DNA from: Sphingomonas sp. CCH21-G11
GTDB taxonomy: Bacteria; Pseudomonadota; Alphaproteobacteria; Sphingomonadales; Sphingomonadaceae
Length of the DNA: 64,000 nt
Assembly (NCBI RefSeq): GCF_001555965.1
Contig: NZ_LSHX01000010.1
Coordinates: forward strand, 62,001-126,000
Reading direction: 5' to 3'
The notes beneath the pieces were generated by a model. It was not told the origin of the DNA, made no database searches, and saw only the letters and a list, made by a program, of their open reading frames with translations. Positions 56,955 to 64,000 of the stretch are shown in pieces. Both the position numbers and the translations under genes were made by a program. Each line of letters starts with the position of its first letter. The stretch's first letter is position 1.

Positions 56955-57959
56955 TCACGCCGCCATCAGCGCGTCGCGACGCGCCAGCAGCCCGTCGAGC
57001 GACGCCGTCTCGGCCGGACGACGCATCGCCATCGCCCGGTCGAGCCGGGCATGGCCCTGCGCGCCCATCGGCGACAGTCGCCCGGCAATTTCGACCATCT
57101 CGTCCATCCGCGCCCAGCAATCGAGCACCACGTCGCAGCCCGCGGCGATCGCGCGCGCCGCCTTCTCGCCCGCGGTGCCGGACAGCGCCTTCATGTCGAT
57201 ATCGTCGGTCATCAGCAGGCCGTCATAGCCGATCGCCCCCCGGATCACCTGTTCGATCACCGTCGCCGAAAGGGTGGCGGGGTTGGCCGCGTCCCACGCC
57301 TCGAACACGACGTGCGCCGTCATCGCCATCGGCGCGAGCGGGGCAAGCGTGCGGAACGGTGCGATGTCGGCGGCCAGCGCGTCGGCATCCGCCCTGACCA
57401 CCGGCAGTTCATGATGGCTGTCGACGACGGCGCGGCCATGCCCGGGCACGTGCTTCATCACGCCGAGCACGCCGCCCATCGCCAGCCCCTCGATCACCGC
57501 GCGGCCGAGCGCGGCGACGCGCATCGGATCGCCGCCCAGCGTCCGATCGGCGACGGCGGGGGTGGTATCGGGCTGACGGATGTCCAGCAGCGGCAGGCAG
57601 TTCACGTTGATGCCGACCTCCGCCAGCGTCAGTGCAATCGCGTGCGCGTTGGCGCGTGCCGCCTCGATCGCGCTGGCAGGTGCTTCGTCATATCGCTCGG
57701 CGAAGCGCGCGCCGGTCGGGAATGCCGGCCATTCGGGCGGCGTCATCCGCGCGACCTTGCCCCCTTCCTGATCGATCAGGATCGGCACGTCGTCGCGGCC
57801 GCTCAGCGTTCTCAGGCTGTCGGTCAGCGCGCGCAACTGCGCGCGATCGCCGATATTCCGCTTGAAGAGGATGTAGCCGAGCGGGTCGCTGTCACGAAAG
57901 AACGCGCGCTCGTCGTCGGTCAGGGTGAGGCCGGACAGGCCGTAGATCACGGGAAGCAT
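56955..57959 (-). CDS. nagZ: Beta-N-acetylhexosaminidase NagZ (GH3)
   Basis: 334 residues. NagZ removes N-acetylglucosamine from anhydromuropeptides during cell wall recycling in the cytoplasm. The GH3 marks are LIDQEGGKVARMTPPEW, the catalytic His loop MKHVPGHGRAVVDSHHELPVV, and nucleophile Asp in LLMTDDIDMKAL. It lacks a signal peptide. First gene of the nagZ-scpA-scpB-tatABC run typical of Alphaproteobacteria. Confidence 0.95.
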   Translation of the reverse strand: MLPVIYGLSGLTLTDDERAFFRDSDPLGYILFKRNIGDRAQLRALTDSLRTLSGRDDVPILIDQEGGKVARMTPPEWPAFPTGARFAERYDEAPASAIEAARANAHAIALTLAEVGINVNCLPLLDIRQPDTTPAVADRTLGGDPMRVAALGRAVIEGLAMGGVLGVMKHVPGHGRAVVDSHHELPVVRADADALAADIAPFRTLAPLAPMAMTAHVVFEAWDAANPATLSATVIEQVIRGAIGYDGLLMTDDIDMKALSGTAGEKAARAIAAGCDVVLDCWARMDEMVEIAGRLSPMGAQGHARLDRAMAMRRPAETASLDGLLARRDALMAA

Positions 57960-58002
57960 GGCGTCATCCTAACCCGTTTTGGACCGCGGACAAGATCGCG
58001 AT

Positions 58003-58809
58003 TCATCCCGCGCGACCGGCCTTCAATTCGGGCGCGGCCAGGCCCGCCACGGCCCGTGCGCGCAGCCATTCGACCGCGGCGTCATGGATGCCGGGCGCGC
58101 TGGCCAGCACGCCGAACGCCTCGCCGCGCGGCGTATTGAAGCGCAGCTTGCGCCCCAGCGCGTCGGTGACGATCGCGCCGGCCTCACGCGCGATCAAGAC
58201 GGCCGCGGCAATGTCCCATTCCGCGCCCCAACGCAGCGTCGCCAGCAGATCCGCGTCGCCCGCGGCGATCATCGCGATCCTGAGCGCAATCGAGTTCGGC
58301 TTGGCGACCGCGACCAGGTCCATATCGGCACGCGGCAACTGATCGGTCGGCACCCGCGCACCCGCGAGCAGATCGCGCGCGCTCGCCTGGACTGCCCGAT
58401 CGCCGCGCCACGCCCCCCGCCCCCGTTCCGCGCGCCAGCTTTCGCCCCGCGCCGGGGCCTCGAGCACCGCGACCACCGGCTGGCCGCGATCGACCAGCGC
58501 GATCGATACCGCCCAGCCATCGCGCCCGCGGACGAAATCGCGGGTGCCGTCGATCGGGTCGACCACCCAGACCCGCTGCGCCCGCAGCCGCGACGAATCG
58601 TCGAACGTCTCCTCCGACAGCCAGCCGGCGTCGGGCAGCAGCGCGGCGAGCCGCGCGCGCAACAGCCGATCGACGGCCAGATCGACCTCGGACACGGGAT
58701 TGCCCGGCGATTTCTCCCAACGTTCAAAATCGCCGCGCCAGCGCGACATGGCCAGCCGCCCGGCCTCCGCGGCAATTGCGCTGACCCGTTCGGCCAGCGC
58801 CTCAGCCAC
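58003..58809 (-). CDS. Inositol monophosphatase-family phosphatase (CysQ/3'(2'),5'-bisphosphate nucleotidase-like)
   Basis: 268 residues. Metal-site motifs are GNPVSEVDLAVDRLL, EETFDDS, WVVDPIDGTRDFV and WDIAAAVLIAREAGA. These are the Mg-dependent Li-sensitive phosphatase family, whose CysQ branch hydrolyses PAP from sulfate assimilation. Other substrates (inositol phosphate, histidinol phosphate) are not excluded. It overlaps the end of pmbA by 8 bases, so they are co-transcribed. Confidence 0.88.
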   Translation of the reverse strand: MAEALAERVSAIAAEAGRLAMSRWRGDFERWEKSPGNPVSEVDLAVDRLLRARLAALLPDAGWLSEETFDDSSRLRAQRVWVVDPIDGTRDFVRGRDGWAVSIALVDRGQPVVAVLEAPARGESWRAERGRGAWRGDRAVQASARDLLAGARVPTDQLPRADMDLVAVAKPNSIALRIAMIAAGDADLLATLRWGAEWDIAAAVLIAREAGAIVTDALGRKLRFNTPRGEAFGVLASAPGIHDAAVEWLRARAVAGLAAPELKAGRAG

Positions 58810-60148
58810 CGGCGACCGTCATCGCGTCGATGCGCAGCGTCGGCACGTTGATGCCGTAGCGAAACTCGAGATCGTTGGCAGGGGTGAGCGCGGCGAACAT
58901 ATCCTTGAGGTTGCTGGCGATCGTGATCTCCTCAACCGGCGCGCCGATCGTGCCGTTCTCGATCACGAAACCCGACGCCCCCCGGCTATAGTCGCCGGTC
59001 ACGCCGTTCACCCCCTGTCCGATCAGCGAGGTGACATAGATGCCGCGGTCGATGTCGGCGATCAGCGCGTCGGGCGGCACCATGCCGGGTTCGAGATAGA
59101 GGTTGGTCGTCCCCACGCCCGGTGCGCCGGACAGGCCGCGTGATGCATGACCCGTGGGCTCAAGCCCGAGTTGCCGCGCCGACGCGCTGTCGAGCAGCCA
59201 GGTCTGCAGCACTCCGCGATCGACGATCCGCGTCGGCGACACCGGCAGCCCTTCGCCATCGAAAGGCCGTGATCGCAGGCCATGGGGCAGATGCGGATCG
59301 TCGACGATGCCGATGCCGCTCGCGAAGATCTGGGTCGCCAGCGCATCGAGCAGAAAGCTGGTCCGGCGCGTGATCGCGGTGCCCGCAATCGCGCCGACCA
59401 GATGGCCGAGCAGGCTGCCCCCGACGCGCGGATCGAACGCGACCGGCATCGTGCCGCTGGCGATGCGCACCGGGTTCAGCCGCCTGACCGTCCGCTCGCC
59501 GGCACGCCGCCCGACCATCTCGGGCGCTTCCAGCCTCTTTTCGTGGCGCGCGGAATGAAAGGCATAGTCGCCGCGCATGTCGCCGGTCGGCCCGGCGTGG
59601 ACGCTGGCCGATACGCCATAGCTCGTCGCACTGTAGCTGCCCGCAAAGCCATGACTGGTCGCGAGCGCGACCGTCGACCGGCCGAAGCTGGCGCTGCCAC
59701 CATCGCTGTTGGTGATCCCCGGCACCGCGCGCGCGGCGTCCTCCGCCGCAAGGGCGCGCGCCTTGAGCGTGGCGGGGTCCCCCTCGCCCCCATCGTCCAG
59801 GTCGAGGAGCGGCGGCGCCCCATGCAACAGGCGATCCGCCGGCGCCAGGCCCGCCCAAGGGTCTTCCGGCGCGGCGCGCGCCATCGCCACGACGCGCCCG
59901 GCAAGCTCGCGCAGCGCGTCGTCGGACAGGTCGGCGGTGGAAACGCTGGCCGACCGCTGGCCGACAAAGGCGCGCAGGCCTAGCTCGGCACCTTCGGACC
60001 GCCCCACATCCTCAAGCTTGCCGAGCCGCACCGATACCGACACCGATGTGTCGGCGATCAGCACCGCATCGGCGGCGTCGGCACCGGCGGCGACGACCTG
60101 GGTGATCGCGGCGGCGGCACGATCCTGGGCAATTTGGGGGGTCAGCAT
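58802..60148 (-). CDS. pmbA: Metalloprotease modulator PmbA/TldE
   Basis: 448 residues of the TldD/PmbA family. TldE lacks the HExxH metal motif itself and forms a heterodimer with TldD that degrades unfolded peptides. Marks are SVRLGKLEDVGRSEGAELGLR, FDPRVGGSLLGHLVGAIAG, and YSRGASGFVIENGTI near the end. tldD is not in the window. The cysQ-like gene follows, overlapping. Confidence 0.93.
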   Translation of the reverse strand: MLTPQIAQDRAAAAITQVVAAGADAADAVLIADTSVSVSVRLGKLEDVGRSEGAELGLRAFVGQRSASVSTADLSDDALRELAGRVVAMARAAPEDPWAGLAPADRLLHGAPPLLDLDDGGEGDPATLKARALAAEDAARAVPGITNSDGGSASFGRSTVALATSHGFAGSYSATSYGVSASVHAGPTGDMRGDYAFHSARHEKRLEAPEMVGRRAGERTVRRLNPVRIASGTMPVAFDPRVGGSLLGHLVGAIAGTAITRRTSFLLDALATQIFASGIGIVDDPHLPHGLRSRPFDGEGLPVSPTRIVDRGVLQTWLLDSASARQLGLEPTGHASRGLSGAPGVGTTNLYLEPGMVPPDALIADIDRGIYVTSLIGQGVNGVTGDYSRGASGFVIENGTIGAPVEEITIASNLKDMFAALTPANDLEFRYGINVPTLRIDAMTVAGG

Positions 60149-60179
60149 CGCAGCGACTTAGGAGCGCGGGGCACGATCG

Positions 60180-61100
60180 TCAAAGCCCTGCCGTGGTCCC
60201 GACGACGAACGCGGCGGCGAACATCAGCAGCCCAGCGGTGCGGTTCGACCGGAACCGCGCCAGCGCGCTCGCGCCGTCGTCGCGGTCGAGCGTCGCGACC
60301 TGCCAGCCGAGATGCAGCGCCGCCGGCGCCAATGCGGCGATCGCCAGCGGATCGGGCCGGATCGACCAGAACGCACCCGCCCAGAATGCGAGCGCGAGCG
60401 CGTAGAACAGCCCAACCCCGCCGCGCACGCGCGCGCCCAGCCGCCGCGCCGACGATCGCACGCCGACCAGCGCGTCGTCCTCGACATCCTGCAGCGCATA
60501 GATCGTGTCGTAGCCGATCACCCACGCGATCGCGCCGGCATAAAGCAGCGCGCCGGCCCAGGTCAGGCCACCAGCGACCTCCACCCACGCAACGGGCGCA
60601 GCCCAGGCAAAGACCAGGCCGAGCCACGCCTGCGGCCACCAGGTGACGCGTTTCATGAACGGATAGGCCGCCACCAGCCCCAGGCTGGCCAATGCCACGA
60701 GGCGCGACGGCCAGCCGAGCTGGACCCATACGACCAGGCCGATCAGGCACAGCGTCGCCAGCCAGAGCCATGCGGCGCGCAGCGACACCGCGCCGCTCGC
60801 CAGCGGGCGGCTGCGCGTGCGCGCGACGCGGGCGTCGAGATCGCGGTCGACGATGTCGTTATAGACACAGCCCGCACCCCGCATCGCAATCGAGCCGAGC
60901 AGGAACCAGGCGAGCAGCGGCCAGCGGTCGACGACACCGCCCGCCAGCGCGATCGCCCACGCGCCGGGCCAGAACAGCAGCCACCAGCCGATCGGCCGGT
61001 CGAAGCGGGCGAGCAGCGCAAACGGCCGCGCGCGCGCCGGCAGGACGCGCAGCATGCCGAGCGACTGGCTGTCGGGCGGGGTTTCAACGGCCTGGGACAT
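60180..61100 (-). CDS. ubiA: 4-hydroxybenzoate octaprenyltransferase
   Basis: 306 residues with eight or nine membrane helices. The two Asp-rich motifs for prenyl diphosphate are NDIVDRDLDARVARTRSRPLA and DTIYALQDVEDDALVGVRS. UbiA attaches the polyprenyl tail to 4-hydroxybenzoate in ubiquinone synthesis. It is divergent from rsmE, as in many related genomes, with 151 bases between. Confidence 0.95.
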   Translation of the reverse strand: MSQAVETPPDSQSLGMLRVLPARARPFALLARFDRPIGWWLLFWPGAWAIALAGGVVDRWPLLAWFLLGSIAMRGAGCVYNDIVDRDLDARVARTRSRPLASGAVSLRAAWLWLATLCLIGLVVWVQLGWPSRLVALASLGLVAAYPFMKRVTWWPQAWLGLVFAWAAPVAWVEVAGGLTWAGALLYAGAIAWVIGYDTIYALQDVEDDALVGVRSSARRLGARVRGGVGLFYALALAFWAGAFWSIRPDPLAIAALAPAALHLGWQVATLDRDDGASALARFRSNRTAGLLMFAAAFVVGTTAGL

Positions 61101-61251
61101 AAACGCTGGTCGGTGTCTCCTGCGAGGGCGGCGTCATGCGACGATGCCGCGCGCGGCGCTTATCATGCCGGCACGACTTCGCACCACCTTGCGCACGACA
61201 AAGGCGAGCCGCCGGGTGCAAGGCGGTCAAAGTCGCGCTAAGGCGACCCCC

Positions 61252-61998
61252 ATGCCCGCTACCCCCGCCTGGCCACCGCAATCGACGCCGCGCCTGTTCG
61301 TCCCCGCCCCGCTCGCGAGCGGCCAGCACCTGACGCTCGACGGCGCGCAGGCGCATTATCTGATCGCGGTCATGCGGCTGAAGGCGGGCGACCCGATCAA
61401 GCTGTGCGACGATGCGACGGGCGAATGGCTGGCGGTGGCCGAGTCGGTCGGCAAGCGCGCGCTGGACGTCGCGGTGCGCGAGCTGCTGCGCCCGCGCGAA
61501 ACCGTGCCCGACCTGTGGCTGTGCGCCGCACCAATCAAAAAGGGTCGCATCGACTGGGTGATCGAAAAGGCGTGCGAGCTGGGCGTCGATCGCATCCAGC
61601 CGGTGCTGACCCGGCGCAGCGTGGTCGACAAGCTCAACCTCGACCGGCTCGGCGCGCACATGGTCGAGGCGGCGGAGCAATGCGGGCGCACAGCGCTTCC
61701 CCGGCTGGACGAGCCGGTGAAGCTGGCCGCGTTGCTCAAGGATTGGCCAGCAGAGCGCGCCCTGTTCTTCGCTGACGAAGCCGGCGGCGCGCCCGCACTC
61801 GACGCGATGCGCGCGCATCCGGGGCCGGCGGCGATCCTGATCGGTCCAGAGGGCGGCTTCGACGACGCGGAGCGCGACGCGATTTTGGCGACGCCGGGTG
61901 CCGTCGGCATCGCGCTCGGTCCGCGCATCCTGCGCGCGGATACCGCGGCGGTTGCGGCGATCGGGCTGTGGATGGCGGCTGCGGGCGACTGGTCCTGA
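61252..61998 (+). CDS. rsmE: 16S rRNA m3U1498 methyltransferase RsmE
   Basis: 248 residues from ATG 61252, preceded by AAGGCGA. The N-terminal PUA-like part has PRLFVPAPL and AHYLIAVMRLKAGD; the SPOUT knot has IKKGRIDWVIEKACELGV, AAEQCGRT, LIGPEGGFDDAERDAI and LGPRILRADTAAVAA. It methylates U1498 in the decoding centre. The gshA gene follows after 43 bases. Confidence 0.95.
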   Translation: MPATPAWPPQSTPRLFVPAPLASGQHLTLDGAQAHYLIAVMRLKAGDPIKLCDDATGEWLAVAESVGKRALDVAVRELLRPRETVPDLWLCAAPIKKGRIDWVIEKACELGVDRIQPVLTRRSVVDKLNLDRLGAHMVEAAEQCGRTALPRLDEPVKLAALLKDWPAERALFFADEAGGAPALDAMRAHPGPAAILIGPEGGFDDAERDAILATPGAVGIALGPRILRADTAAVAAIGLWMAAAGDWS

Positions 61999-62041
61999 GA
62001 TTGCGCTAGCGCACCAAACCGACCGGGAGTAAGGGCGCGCC

Positions 62042-63415
62042 ATGAGCACCAAGACGGTTTCGGATCGCAACGCAGCGGTGATCGAACAGCGATCGCAACT
62101 GATCGACTATTTCGCCGGCGGCGAGAAACCCCGCGAGCGGTGGCTGATCGGAACCGAGCATGAAAAGTTCGTCTATTCGATCGCCGATCAGCACGCGCCG
62201 AGCTATGACGAGCCGGGCGGCATCCGCGACCTGCTGACCGGCCTGATCGAGTTCGGCTGGAAGCCGGTCGAGGAAGGCGGCAAGGTGATCGCGCTCGCCG
62301 GTCCCGACGGCACGGTCAGCCTGGAACCCGCCGGGCAGCTCGAGCTGTCGGGCGCGCCGCTCCAGCATCTGCACCAGACCTGCGCCGAAACCGGCCGGCA
62401 CCTGGAGCAGGTCAAGGCGGTCGGCCAGCGGCTCGGCATCGAATTTCTGGGGCTGGGCATGTGGCCCGACAAGACGCGCGCCGAGCTGCCGATCATGCCC
62501 AAGGGCCGCTATGCCATCATGCTGCGCCACATGCCGCGCGTCGGCACGCTGGGACTCGACATGATGCTGCGCACCTGCACGATCCAGGTGAACCTGGATT
62601 ATTCGTCCGAAGCCGACATGGTGAAGAAGTTCCGCGTCGGGCTGGCGCTGCAACCGCTCGCCACCGCGCTGTTCGCCAATTCGCCGCTGACCGAGGGCAA
62701 GCCGAACGGCTATCTGTCCTACCGCAGCCATATCTGGTCGGACACCGATCCGGCCCGCACCGGGATGCTGCCCTTCGTGTTCGAAGACGGCTTCGGCTAT
62801 GAACGCTACGCCGACTATGCGATCGATGTGCCGATGTATTTTGTCTATCGCGACGGACGCTATATCGACGCGGCGGGCCTGTCGTTCCGCGACTTCCTGA
62901 ACGGCGAGCTGTCGGTACTGCCGGGCGAAAAGCCGACGATCGACGACTGGGCGGATCACCTGTCGACCGCCTTTCCCGAAGTGCGGCTCAAGACCTTCCT
63001 GGAGATGCGCGGCGCCGATGGCGGGCCATGGAACCGCATCTGCGCGCTGCCGGCGTTGTGGGTCGGGCTGCTTTATGACCAAGGCGCGCTCGATGCGGCG
63101 TGGGATCTGGTCAAGGATTGGGGGATCGAGGATCGCCAGACGTTGCGCGACGCGGTGCCCAGGCTCGCGCTCGACGCGCCGCTGCCCGGTGGCGGCAGAC
63201 TGCGCGATATTGCCGGCCAGGTGCTCGACATCGCCCATGCCGGGCTCGCTGCCCGCGCGCGCCACAACGGCGCAGGCGACGACGAAACCGGCTATCTCGA
63301 CCCGCTGCGCGAGATTGTCCGCCGCGGCAAAGTGCCCGCCGAACTGCTGCTCGATCTCTATCACGGCGAATGGGGCGGCGATGTCAGCCGGATTTACGAA
63401 GGGTCGCGGTTCTAG
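62042..63415 (+). CDS. gshA: Glutamate-cysteine ligase, plant/alphaproteobacterial type
   Basis: 457 residues. This enzyme makes gamma-glutamylcysteine, the first step of glutathione synthesis. The GCS2-type motifs are WLIGTEHEKFVY, GTVSLEPAGQLELSGAPL, MLRTCTIQVNLDYSSEADMV and YRSHIWSDTDPARTG. This type is shared by Alphaproteobacteria and plants and is unrelated in length to the E. coli enzyme. It is probably co-transcribed with rsmE. Confidence 0.96.
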   Translation: MSTKTVSDRNAAVIEQRSQLIDYFAGGEKPRERWLIGTEHEKFVYSIADQHAPSYDEPGGIRDLLTGLIEFGWKPVEEGGKVIALAGPDGTVSLEPAGQLELSGAPLQHLHQTCAETGRHLEQVKAVGQRLGIEFLGLGMWPDKTRAELPIMPKGRYAIMLRHMPRVGTLGLDMMLRTCTIQVNLDYSSEADMVKKFRVGLALQPLATALFANSPLTEGKPNGYLSYRSHIWSDTDPARTGMLPFVFEDGFGYERYADYAIDVPMYFVYRDGRYIDAAGLSFRDFLNGELSVLPGEKPTIDDWADHLSTAFPEVRLKTFLEMRGADGGPWNRICALPALWVGLLYDQGALDAAWDLVKDWGIEDRQTLRDAVPRLALDAPLPGGGRLRDIAGQVLDIAHAGLAARARHNGAGDDETGYLDPLREIVRRGKVPAELLLDLYHGEWGGDVSRIYEGSRF

Positions 63416-63488
63416 AGCGTGGACTGATAAAACGGCCGGTCGGTACCCAACCCATTGCGGTTGCGAAGATAATCCGCCAAAATAGGGG

Positions 63489-63872
63489 GTGCGCAGTTTC
63501 ATACTGATCGTATTGTTTCTGACGACGTCTTGCTCCCGCGAGACGTCTGTTACTACACAACGAGAGCGCCTTTATCTTTGGGTTTATGGAGCGGATGGCT
63601 ACGTTCCTACGCAGTTCAATCCCGGTAATCGTTCAGCATCGGCCATTGAATTAGGCGAGGCGCTCCGAACTTGCGGCTCGACGGACTTCGAAATGGGGCT
63701 GTACGGCCTGGCCGGGGAGGAAGTGTCCGTTCCCTCTTCGACTAACGATGTGCGACTTGTGAACTGTGTCCGAGAGCGCGTGGCCTTCGGCTTCAATGCT
63801 AGTCGGGAGCTACCTTGGCGCTGGCGGAAAGGAGAGCGCGGCAAGCCGCTTGTTGATCCTGACGGCGCCTAA
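63489..63872 (+). CDS. Orphan lipoprotein, low-GC
   Basis: 127 residues starting at GTG 63489 with GGGGG before it. The N terminus is a short signal with lipobox LTTSC. The mature part has no family I recognise; two later Cys (TCGSTD and VNCVRE) may pair, and Trp/Arg-rich RELPWRWRKGERGKP ends it. The stretch is clearly less GC-rich than the rest of the window and its codon use includes many A/T-ending codons, which suggests recent acquisition. A gap of about 95 bases without visible features follows. Confidence 0.6.
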   Translation: MRSFILIVLFLTTSCSRETSVTTQRERLYLWVYGADGYVPTQFNPGNRSASAIELGEALRTCGSTDFEMGLYGLAGEEVSVPSSTNDVRLVNCVRERVAFGFNASRELPWRWRKGERGKPLVDPDGA

Positions 63873-63966
63873 CTGCTCAGTTCTGGCCGCCCAGCACTTG
63901 TGCCGAAAGCGTTTGCTAATTGCCTTATGATCTACGAGGGTTAGCGCCGAACGAGGACACGCCACC

Positions 63967-64000
63967 TATTCCGCCGGCACTTCGCCCATCCGCTTGCCCG
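63967..64000 (-). CDS. C-terminal end of an unidentified gene (partial)
   Basis: On the minus strand the edge reads in frame GKRMGEVPAE followed by TAG at 63969-63967. The codon use fits a real gene. Ten residues are too few to identify the product. Confidence 0.4.

Overview
This is a high-GC alphaproteobacterial chromosome segment, almost certainly from a sphingomonad (Sphingomonas or a close relative). The strongest signs are a complete core of bacterial sphingolipid synthesis genes (serine palmitoyltransferase, its acyl carrier protein, a ceramide reductase and a bacterial ceramide synthase), a general stress response locus with a PhyP-type negative regulator, two large TonB-dependent receptors, and gene orders usual in the class (nagZ-scpA-scpB-tatA-tatB-tatC; rplU-rpmA...obgE-proB). 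No phage, integrase, transposase or CRISPR array is visible. The sequence is chromosomal and mostly core, with a few accessory stretches.

Layout. 1-3.6 kb: end of gspC, gspD, and three small convergent type II secretion genes (gspL/M/P-like). 3.8-6.3 kb: a PhoX-family phosphatase predicted to be a Tat-exported lipoprotein. 6.4-11.8 kb: a small lipoprotein, then a TetR repressor divergent from an ABC/HlyD/outer-membrane-factor exporter. 12-13.1 kb: dinB with an SOS-type box at its start. 13.2-22 kb: two overlapping amide hydrolase genes (N-acyl-D-amino acid deacylase and a penicillin-acylase-type enzyme) divergent from a TonB receptor and a short-chain dehydrogenase, with a palindromic operator candidate between them. 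22-22.7 kb: tRNA-Ser(CGA), hspQ, tRNA-Glu(CTC). 22.8-25.3 kb: second TonB receptor. 25.7-33 kb: rplU, rpmA, an acetyltransferase, a metal-dependent hydrolase with a divergent TetR regulator, obgE, a membrane-bound winged-helix regulator, a membrane protein and proB.

33-42.4 kb is the sphingolipid region: ceramide reductase, ACP, serine palmitoyltransferase, a hybrid histidine kinase, paired LptF/LptG-type permeases, a membrane desaturase and ceramide synthase. Sphingomonads typically carry glycosphingolipid in place of lipopolysaccharide, so permeases of the LPS exporter family embedded here suggest that the Lpt-type pathway carries sphingolipid.

42.5-49.5 kb: a small secreted protein, xth, erpA, an M23 peptidase, a DUF455 ferritin-like protein, bcp and glnE, all on the minus strand. 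49.5-54.1 kb is the general stress response locus: a second NepR-like small protein, ecfG, a 45-residue membrane peptide, phyR, then divergently nepR, phyP, a candidate small RNA and an entericidin-type lipoprotein. Three sites matching GGAAC-N16-(x)TT, the sigma-EcfG promoter pattern, precede nepR, the small RNA and the entericidin gene. The small RNA candidate has two stable stems that each display a run of seven C in the loop, resembling Caulobacter GsrN.

54.2-64 kb: tatCBA, scpBA, nagZ, a cysQ-like phosphatase, pmbA and ubiA on the minus strand, then rsmE and a plant-type glutamate-cysteine ligase on the plus strand, a lower-GC orphan lipoprotein, and the last codons of a gene running in from the right. 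Several inverted-repeat elements (11.8, 13.1, 27.2, 28.9 and 30.1 kb) lie only between genes, mostly at convergent gene ends.
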